A program made the translations under genes and the position numbers. From the NCBI GenBank assembly GCA_031269135.1, contig JAISZP010000195.1, positions 1 through 8,262 of the forward strand: DNA of 8,262 nucleotides. The letters run 5' to 3'. The stretch comes from Deltaproteobacteria bacterium. Lineage in GTDB: Bacteria > Desulfobacterota > Desulfarculia > Adiutricales > Adiutricaceae. The notes under the pieces are model-generated. The model saw nothing but the letters and a program-made list of their open reading frames with translations. It was not told the DNA's origin and searched no databases. Positions 1 through 5,052 of this stretch are shown one piece after another. Position 1 is the stretch's first letter. Every line of letters begins with the position of its first letter.

Positions 1-46
1 GCCGGGAGCCGATATGTGGCCTTTTTGCGGCAAATTTTTACTGGTG

Positions 47-73
47 AAAGGGGACCATTTTGGTCCCCTTTTT
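47..73 (+). terminator. Intrinsic terminator for a plus-strand gene to the left
   Basis: An 8-bp perfect GC-rich stem (GGGGACCA / TGGTCCCC) closes a TTT loop and is followed directly by TTTTT at 69-73. Flanking A/T pairs could lengthen the stem to 11 bp. The T tract is longer on the plus strand (5) than on the minus strand (3), so the main direction is plus. This implies a plus-strand transcript coming from left of the window and converging on glgP. The 46 bases before the hairpin are open in all three plus frames, with TGA at 45-47 in one of them. I cannot say which frame, if any, is the end of a gene. Confidence 0.7.
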
Positions 74-230
74 GCTGGTAAAATCCAAGCCGCCGTACAG
101 AACAGCTAATTTTGGACTCATCGGAGTTGCAGAGCGAAGTTTTGCAGCCTACCGACAAAAAGACATCTAAAGAAGCAAGTACGCTAAAAGCAAATCCACT
201 AAAAGCAAGAACACTAAAAGAAAGTCCACC
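74..230. other. Gap without a confident gene between two terminators
   Basis: No well-supported gene lies here. One plus-strand frame stays open from 82 to a TAG at 256-258 and could start at TTG 112, giving about 48 hydrophilic residues rich in Lys, Ser, Thr and Pro. It has no ATG, no clear ribosome-binding site, and ends inside the terminator hairpin of glgP. It is more likely chance or a decayed remnant than a gene. The right half is A-rich because of the 15-base repeat described separately. Confidence 0.5.
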
Positions 231-243
231 AAAAAAAAGCCCT
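184..243. repeat. Imperfect 15-base tandem repeat next to the glgP terminator
   Basis: CTAAAAG recurs at 184, 199 and 214, exactly 15 bases apart. The three full units are CTAAAAGCAAATCCA, CTAAAAGCAAGAACA and CTAAAAGAAAGTCCA. A more diverged fourth unit occupies 229-243, and the left arm of the terminator falls in the same phase. A related CTAAAGAAGCAAG copy lies at 167, out of phase by two bases. Because the period is a multiple of three, the array has no internal stop in the plus frame that reads Lys-Ser pentads (KSKST, KSKNT, KRKST, KKKPS). Whether it was ever coding is unknown. Confidence 0.6.
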
Positions 244-264
244 CTAAAGAGACTTTAGAGGGCT
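231..264 (-). terminator. Intrinsic terminator of glgP
   Basis: Read on the minus strand, a perfect 12-bp stem (AGCCCTCTAAAG pairing with CTTTAGAGGGCT, 264-253 with 249-238) closes a 3-base loop and runs into a tract of eight T (complement of 238-231; the first T also closes the stem). It begins 37 bases after the glgP stop codon. This is a textbook Rho-independent terminator. The plus-strand side has no T tract, so it should act mainly on glgP transcription. Confidence 0.92.
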
Positions 265-301
265 ACAGCTCAGTCGAGCGTCGGCGTTGGTTTGGGACGT
301 T

Positions 302-2839
302 TCATGCCCAGGCGACCAAACCCAAGACGAAGGGATTGCCGAGTTTTTCCCTGCTGGGAGTGACTCTTACCGTATAGCCGAATCGGCCTGGACGGTTACA
401 GCTTATTTCTCCTTTATAGGTGTAAATCCCGGACTGCAATTCCGCGGCGCACTCGAGAATGACTGTTTGGCGATCGATGAATTCGCCTTGATGGTCCATT
501 GCTCCAAAATAGGCTTCCACTGTTACGTCCTGCGGCTTTAGAGAACCCAAACGCACCGTGGCTTCAAGTTTGGCGCTTTCGCCTACGGTTTTAAGGGTAG
601 TCGCTTGGCCTTTGAGTTCCGTCACGGCGACGTCGTTCCAGGTGGTCATGAGCTTGTTGCACCAGGTGGCCTGTTCGGTGGCCGGTCGGTAATTTTGACT
701 GGTGAGATAGGTGAAGCGGTCGGAACACTGGCGATAGAAGCGAGTGTAGTATTCGGTCACCATGCGGTGCGAGCTGAAGCGAGGCACGAGATCTTTGATG
801 CTGTTGCGCATCATTTCGCACCAGGCCACCGGGATTCCGTCGGTGGTTCTGGTGTAGAAGCTGGGAGCGACCTGCTGTTCCAAAAGATTGTAAAGGGCCT
901 GACTTTCGGTCAGATCCTGAAGCGTTTGGTTCGAGTCGACCTCGCCGCTGCCGATGGCCCAGCCGGATTTAGGGGCATAGCCTTCATCCCACCAACCATC
1001 CAAGACCGAAAGATTCAACACCCCGTTGGCCAAGGCTTTCATGCCGCTGGTGCCGCAGGCTTCCAGCGGACGGCGAGGATTGTTGAGCCAAACATCGCAG
1101 CCGGAGGTCATTAAACCGGCCAAGCGGATGTTGTAGTTTTCCAGAAATAAGATCCTGTTGGAAAAACGAGGTTCTCTGGAGTAATGGATGATCTGCTTGA
1201 TGAAGGCCTTTCCCTCGTTGTCCTGGGGGTGAGCCTTGCCGGCGACGATGATCTGGATGGGGCGCTGAGGGTTGTTGAGAATGGTGGCCAGACGATCGGG
1301 ATCGGAAAAAAGAAGGGTGGCTCTCTTGTAGGTGGCGAACCTGCGAGCGAAGCCGATTGTTAAAGTGTCGGGACTAAACATCTCCATGGTTCTTTGGAGC
1401 ACGTCGGCTGAACCACCAAGGCGCTTTTGCTGCCTGAACTGCGAGCGGCGGGCGAAGGCGATGAGGCGTTCGCGGCAATGGCAGTGAGCCCGCCAAAGTT
1501 CCGACAAAGGAATTTGGGTGATGTATTCCCAGATGTGTTCGGGATCAGGGTCTTCCTTCCAGTCTTGACCTAAATAGCGGGTGTAGAGGCGGGATATTTC
1601 CCTCGAAGCCCAGGTGGAGACATGCACTCCGTTGGTGACGGAATCGATGGGAGTGTCTTCGACCGGAGTCTTAGGCCAGATGTTCTGCCACATGTTGCGG
1701 CTGACGAGGCCGTGGAGTTTGCTCACGCCGTTGGCGTGAGCGGACATGCGCAGCGACAAGGGAGTGACTCCGAAGGGTTCTCCGTCGTCTCGAGGGTTGA
1801 CTCTGCCGTAGCCTAAAAGCACCGGCCAACTGATGCCCAACTCTTTCGCGTAATCTTCAAAATAGGCTCTGGCCAGATCCGGGTGAAAGGTGTCGTTTCC
1901 GGCAGGAACAGGGGTGTGAGTGGTGAAGACGGTCGAGGCCCTGACGATTTCTCTGGCCGCGTCGAAACTCAGACCTTGGTCCTTTCTCAGAAGATTGATG
2001 CGCTCCAAGGCCGAAAAGGCGCTGTGCCCCTCGTTCATGTGAATGACCGTGGGGGTGATGCCCATGGTCTTGAGAGCTCTGAGTCCGCCGACGCCCAAGA
2101 CGAGCTCCTGGCGTATGCGCATTTCCCGGTCGCCGCCGTAGAGCTGGGCGGTGGTGGCTCTTATGTCGGGCGGGTTTTCGTCGAGATCGGTGTCCATCAG
2201 GTACAGCGGAACCCGCCCCACTTGGAGTTTCCAGACGGCGATGGCCGCTTGACGATCTTTGAAGCGGACGTGGACTTTAATGGGCTCCCCTTTGGCGTCC
2301 AACATCTGCGTCACCGGCATGGCGTCGAAGGAGTTGTCGGTATAGCTCTCCATCTGCCAACCGTCATTGTTCAAATACTGCTCAAAGTAGCCCTCTTGAT
2401 ACAACAGTCCCACGCCGACCAGGGGAATATTGACGTCGGAGGCTGATTTGAGGTGATCTCCGGACAGTATCCCTAAGCCGCCTGAATATATGGGAACGCA
2501 GGTGGTGATCCCAAACTCGGCTGAAAAGTAGGCGATGCAGGTGTTTTCGGCGGCTATCGGTCGGTTTTTGAGATAGATGTCGAAGCGATGCCCGACTTCT
2601 TCGAGCTGGGAGATGAAGCCGGTGTCGTTTTCCAGTTCGTTGAGGCGCTTTTGGTCGACTAAACCCAGCAGCAGCACAGGATTGTTGCCTGATTCCTCCC
2701 AGAGTTTCGGGTCGATTCTCTGAAAAATGTCTCTGATCTCGCTGTGCCAGCTAAACATGACGTTGTAGGCCATGCGTTTGAGAGTCGCCAGCCGGTCGGG
2801 GATCCTGGGGACCACTTTGAATTCCTGTTTGGCTTTCAT
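302..2839 (-). CDS. glgP: Alpha-glucan (glycogen/maltodextrin) phosphorylase
   Basis: This cytoplasmic enzyme releases glucose 1-phosphate from the non-reducing ends of alpha-1,4-glucans using phosphate and a pyridoxal-phosphate cofactor (GT35 family). At 845 residues it fits the bacterial 'alpha-glucan phosphorylase' branch rather than the classical muscle/E. coli type. The N-terminal ~110 residues resemble the DUF3417 module of that branch (MAYNVMFSWH, DPKLWEESGNNP). Other recognisable blocks are GGLGILSGDHLKSASD, HMNEGHSAFSALERI, GFARRFATYKRA and the cofactor block EACGTSGMKALANG, where Lys601 should form the Schiff base. The last ~100 residues look like a beta-rich accessory domain. The ATG at 2839 is preceded by AGGAG with an 11-base gap, which is rather long but supports this start. 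The gene is monocistronic here, with its own upstream gap and a strong terminator. No other glycogen gene is in the window, so storage versus maltodextrin use cannot be decided. Confidence 0.95.
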   Translation of the reverse strand: MKAKQEFKVVPRIPDRLATLKRMAYNVMFSWHSEIRDIFQRIDPKLWEESGNNPVLLLGLVDQKRLNELENDTGFISQLEEVGHRFDIYLKNRPIAAENTCIAYFSAEFGITTCVPIYSGGLGILSGDHLKSASDVNIPLVGVGLLYQEGYFEQYLNNDGWQMESYTDNSFDAMPVTQMLDAKGEPIKVHVRFKDRQAAIAVWKLQVGRVPLYLMDTDLDENPPDIRATTAQLYGGDREMRIRQELVLGVGGLRALKTMGITPTVIHMNEGHSAFSALERINLLRKDQGLSFDAAREIVRASTVFTTHTPVPAGNDTFHPDLARAYFEDYAKELGISWPVLLGYGRVNPRDDGEPFGVTPLSLRMSAHANGVSKLHGLVSRNMWQNIWPKTPVEDTPIDSVTNGVHVSTWASREISRLYTRYLGQDWKEDPDPEHIWEYITQIPLSELWRAHCHCRERLIAFARRSQFRQQKRLGGSADVLQRTMEMFSPDTLTIGFARRFATYKRATLLFSDPDRLATILNNPQRPIQIIVAGKAHPQDNEGKAFIKQIIHYSREPRFSNRILFLENYNIRLAGLMTSGCDVWLNNPRRPLEACGTSGMKALANGVLNLSVLDGWWDEGYAPKSGWAIGSGEVDSNQTLQDLTESQALYNLLEQQVAPSFYTRTTDGIPVAWCEMMRNSIKDLVPRFSSHRMVTEYYTRFYRQCSDRFTYLTSQNYRPATEQATWCNKLMTTWNDVAVTELKGQATTLKTVGESAKLEATVRLGSLKPQDVTVEAYFGAMDHQGEFIDRQTVILECAAELQSGIYTYKGEISCNRPGRFGYTVRVTPSREKLGNPFVLGLVAWA

Positions 2840-3263
2840 TTATGGAAGATCTCCTAAATATTAGAGCTTTTAGGCGCCTAAGGCAACCTATTTATTGTAA
2901 AGAGGGGCAGCCTTGAAAAAATTGTTCGAGGGTTTGTTGGAGGGTAACGATAATCTTTGTTGTTTGACGAGCCGCAGAAGAAAACCTGACTTGTTGGTTC
3001 TTCGAGTCAATTAAGTTGATTATTGATGCTAACATTTAAGGGCATAATAGTCAAGCAGTCTGATTTGTCGTCGCCCTATTGGTTAGGGTTACAGTTTGTT
3101 TGTTGTTTGTTTTTAACTATAAATTCTAAAATATTGGTAATGATATAATTTACAGTGCAAATTTATTAATCGGAAAAACGTCAAAAAAAATCTGGTTTTT
3201 AGACAATGTCTTATATGTAAGCTAAACTCGATTTAAAAGACAGTTCAAGGCAAAAGCGCATAT
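2840..3263. other. AT-rich intergenic region between the TonB-like gene and glgP
   Basis: I find no gene in these 424 bases. The region must supply the end of the upstream operon and the promoter of glgP. A tract of eight T on the minus strand (3190-3183) follows a weak AT-rich inverted repeat (3242-3234 with 3215-3207, one mismatch). The hairpin-to-tract distance of about 16 bases is too long for a classic terminator. A -10-like TACAAT is present on the minus strand at 2899-2894 but without a convincing -35 box. A small hairpin (CCCTA/TAGGG, 3074-3088) lies in the middle. No tRNA or known RNA family is recognisable. Confidence 0.5.
2870..2881. promoter_or_regulatory. Perfect palindrome upstream of glgP, possible operator
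   Basis: TTAGGCGCCTAA is a perfect 12-base palindrome 30 bases upstream of the glgP start codon, between a TACAAT -10-like element (2899-2894) and the Shine-Dalgarno AGGAG (2855-2851). A second TTAG/CTAA pair sits beside it at 2854-2864. Position and symmetry fit a dimeric regulator site or a 5'-leader element. No specific regulator is recognised, and a chance occurrence is possible. Confidence 0.3.
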
Positions 3264-4022
3264 TTATCGGCTATTTCCAGCTCTTTTATGGACGGCGCGG
3301 TAGTCGAAATGGAGCCTGAAGTTGAGCTGGTCATATTCCGACAGTTCCTCAGGAAACGGCTGGTAGGGAGCGGCGCCCCGCAAAGCCTCCATGGCCGCGA
3401 AATCCAAACTCGGACTGCCCGAACTCTCTTCGACCATAATCAACATCACCTCGCCGCTGCGATCCAAGGTCATGACGGCCGTAAAGCGGCCTGGTTGAAA
3501 GTTGCTGCGGGCTTCCGGAGGCAGTATCCAGTGTCTGGCCACCGCCGAGCGCACGGTGGTGTTGTAGGACTTGAACTTCGGAGCGGTCTGCTCAAGATTT
3601 ATGGTGTTGTCGCCGGCTGCCGGACTTGAAGAGGTCGACTCGTTCGGAATTAAGGTTTCGTCGGAGGGCAGCGGCGGAAAAGAGAGAGGTTGGTGCGGAG
3701 TCAACACTTCTTGGCCGGCGTCGGAAAAACTCTCCGTGGGAGGCGGCTGGGCAGGTTCTTGGCCGACTGTCGGAAGCTCTTCGGTTAAGGCGACGGGCAG
3801 AGCCGATTGATTGATTTCTAAAGAGAGCTCCAAGAAAGATTCTTTGGGAGGGGCGATGGAGATGGGTTTGAAGATGATGTTTACGCCCATTACGGCTATG
3901 GCCATGAAAGCCAACAAATGCGTCCAAGCGGCTAAGACGACGAAGAGAGTCAACCTCTGACGGTCAGGTCCGTAGAGCATGGAAAGAGGCATCGGTCTGG
4001 CGGCTCTTAGGATGATGTTCAT
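3264..4022 (-). CDS. TonB-family energy transducer, inner-membrane anchored
   Basis: This 252-residue protein has the TonB/TolA layout. A short cytoplasmic N-terminus (1-23) is followed by one transmembrane segment (about 24-51), a Pro/Ser/Glu-rich periplasmic linker (about 53-150, including PAQPPPTES and SFPPLPSD) and a C-terminal TonB-type domain (about 152-245). The blocks YNTTVRSAVARHW and SSGSPSLDFAAMEALRGAAP are characteristic of that domain. His35 lies inside the membrane segment, where TonB proteins carry the histidine needed for coupling to ExbB/ExbD. Such proteins pass proton-motive-force energy to outer-membrane receptors or, if TolA-like, to envelope constriction. The ATG at 4022 has a weak AGG upstream and lies 7 bases after the HD gene stop, so it is probably co-transcribed with it. 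M11 and M15 are alternative starts. No exbB, exbD or receptor gene is in the window, so its partners must be encoded elsewhere. Confidence 0.82.
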   Translation of the reverse strand: MNIILRAARPMPLSMLYGPDRQRLTLFVVLAAWTHLLAFMAIAVMGVNIIFKPISIAPPKESFLELSLEINQSALPVALTEELPTVGQEPAQPPPTESFSDAGQEVLTPHQPLSFPPLPSDETLIPNESTSSSPAAGDNTINLEQTAPKFKSYNTTVRSAVARHWILPPEARSNFQPGRFTAVMTLDRSGEVMLIMVEESSGSPSLDFAAMEALRGAAPYQPFPEELSEYDQLNFRLHFDYRAVHKRAGNSR

Positions 4023-4029
4023 GATCGAC

Positions 4030-5052
4030 CTATAGTCGCTTTCTTTGCGCCGGTCGGTTAGGTCTTGAACTATTCGTCGCTGATTTGCCGACCTTTGAAT
4101 TGATCGCCTCCGATTTGTTCGGCCATGATTTGTTCGCCTTGGATTTCTTCGCCTTGGATTTGTTTGCTTTGGATTTGCCGGACTCTGGTTTGTTCGCCTT
4201 CGCTTTCTTCACCTTTTCTTTCTTTATCTTTTCCGTCTTTACCTCTTCTTTTTTTGCCTTTTCTTTCTTCACCTTGCCGACTGTTTCAGCGGACCCTGAG
4301 GCGTCGATTTCTTTCGCCGCTTTGGCTGAGTCCAGCTTTTTTACCTGAGCGTCTTTTTGGCGGTTTTGCCGATCTTTAATAGTTTTAGGTCGATTATTGG
4401 TCTTGATCTTGGCCTTGGTCTTGGTCTTGAGCTTATGATTACAAGCATTTTCCTGGGTTTGAGCGCCGTTTTCGACGGTCTTCGGGTTCACCCACAATTC
4501 GTCTCGTCTTTCAAACCACCAGCCGTCAGGGTCCGAACTCAGGATTTCTTTGGCTAGAGCCTGTCCCTCGCGGGTTTTAAGTCTTTTTTCGGCGTAAACG
4601 AGCCACTCGCCGGCTTGGTTCCAGCCGTGGGCCGAAAGGCGTCTAAGTTCGATCATCATATCCAGCTGGTCGGCGTCGGAGGCGAGTTTGGCTTCCAAGC
4701 TCTCCGATTCCAACCATTCATTTTTTATCTCCAAGAGCTCTTTCTCGAAGGGAAGGTCCCTTGCGGCGTCGCTAAAGGCCTGTTCTTCCAAGGGTATCAC
4801 GTAGCGCTTGTTGACGTAGTTCAGATCGCCGGTTCTGGCTTCGGCCAAGTCATGAAAAATGGCCATCGACAATAACCGCTCCAGATCGGCTTCGCCGGAC
4901 ATCCGTCCCAGCACCCAGGCAAGCATCGCTACCCCGAAGCTATGCTCGGCCACGTTTTCATGGCCTCGACCGAGGAATTGGTACCCGGTCCTGGGGGTGC
5001 GTTTGAGGCTGGCGACTTCAAACAGAAAATCGGATATCTTTTTATCGTTCAT
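4030..5052 (-). CDS. HD-domain phosphohydrolase (YfbR/HDDC2-like) with a long lysine-rich tail
   Basis: Residues 1 to about 195 form an HD-superfamily metal-dependent phosphohydrolase resembling the 5'-deoxynucleotidase YfbR and HDDC2 proteins. The metal-binding set is visible: His37 (HENVAEHSFG), His67-Asp68 (MAIFHDLAEARTGDL) and Asp128 (KLASDADQLDMM). Relatives remove phosphate from (deoxy)nucleoside 5'-monophosphates, so nucleotide pool control in the cytoplasm is the likely role; the exact substrate is not readable. The conserved part ends near DPDGWWFERRDELWVNP, the normal length of the family. The remaining ~145 residues are low-complexity, Lys/Ser/Asn-rich and very basic, and the last 80 fall into pentads (separate entry). 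The tail may bind nucleic acid or another polyanion, which is inference only. The ATG overlaps the uvrA stop (ATGA) and has no clear ribosome-binding site, so translation is probably coupled to uvrA. The reading frame is intact through the repeats. Confidence 0.85.
   Translation of the reverse strand: MNDKKISDFLFEVASLKRTPRTGYQFLGRGHENVAEHSFGVAMLAWVLGRMSGEADLERLLSMAIFHDLAEARTGDLNYVNKRYVIPLEEQAFSDAARDLPFEKELLEIKNEWLESESLEAKLASDADQLDMMIELRRLSAHGWNQAGEWLVYAEKRLKTREGQALAKEILSSDPDGWWFERRDELWVNPKTVENGAQTQENACNHKLKTKTKAKIKTNNRPKTIKDRQNRQKDAQVKKLDSAKAAKEIDASGSAETVGKVKKEKAKKEEVKTEKIKKEKVKKAKANKPESGKSKANKSKAKKSKANKSWPNKSEAINSKVGKSATNSSRPNRPAQRKRL
4036..4275 (-). repeat. Sixteen degenerate lysine-rich pentapeptide repeats (15-base period)
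   Basis: Residues 260-339 of the HD protein divide without gaps into sixteen 5-residue units. The first part follows a K-[AVI]-K-K-E pattern (KVKKE, KAKKE, KIKKE). The second part changes to K-A-N-K-S (KANKS, KAKKS, KANKS). The last units are more diverged (EAINS, KVGKS, ATNSS, RPNRP). At DNA level, units such as AAATCCAAGGCGAAG are close to identical in the centre, which suggests expansion by slippage or unequal exchange. Lysine-rich repeats of similar size occur in bacterial histone-like tails, but sharing of function is not shown. Confidence 0.75.

Noticed and set aside
184..243. Array of 15-base repeats as a CRISPR or iteron origin
   Set aside because: Repeats are directly contiguous with no spacers, too short for CRISPR, degenerate, and with no replication gene, cas gene or DnaA boxes nearby.
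1883..2446. 187-residue plus-strand ORF opposite glgP
   Set aside because: It lies wholly antisense to strongly conserved phosphorylase sequence, has no recognisable domain, and its openness follows from the codon composition of glgP. The same holds for 605-1114.
3144..3149. TATAAT box on the plus strand
   Set aside because: It has no -35 element at a suitable distance and no plus-strand gene downstream. It is expected by chance in such AT-rich sequence.
3183..3242. Possible intrinsic terminator after the TonB-like gene
   Set aside because: The inverted repeat is AT-rich with a mismatch and a loop of 18 bases, and the T8 tract begins about 16 bases after the stem. This is too weak to annotate as a terminator.
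3592..3927. 111-residue ORF in another minus-strand frame inside the TonB-like gene
   Set aside because: It overlaps the Pro/Ser-rich linker, shows no recognisable family, and the TonB-like frame has membrane, linker and C-terminal features in the right order.
4085..4348. Phe/Leu-rich plus-strand ORF that looks like a hydrophobic membrane peptide
   Set aside because: It is the reverse complement of the Lys-rich tail of the HD protein: AAA/AAG codons read backwards give TTT/CTT. The apparent hydrophobicity and repeats are mirror effects.
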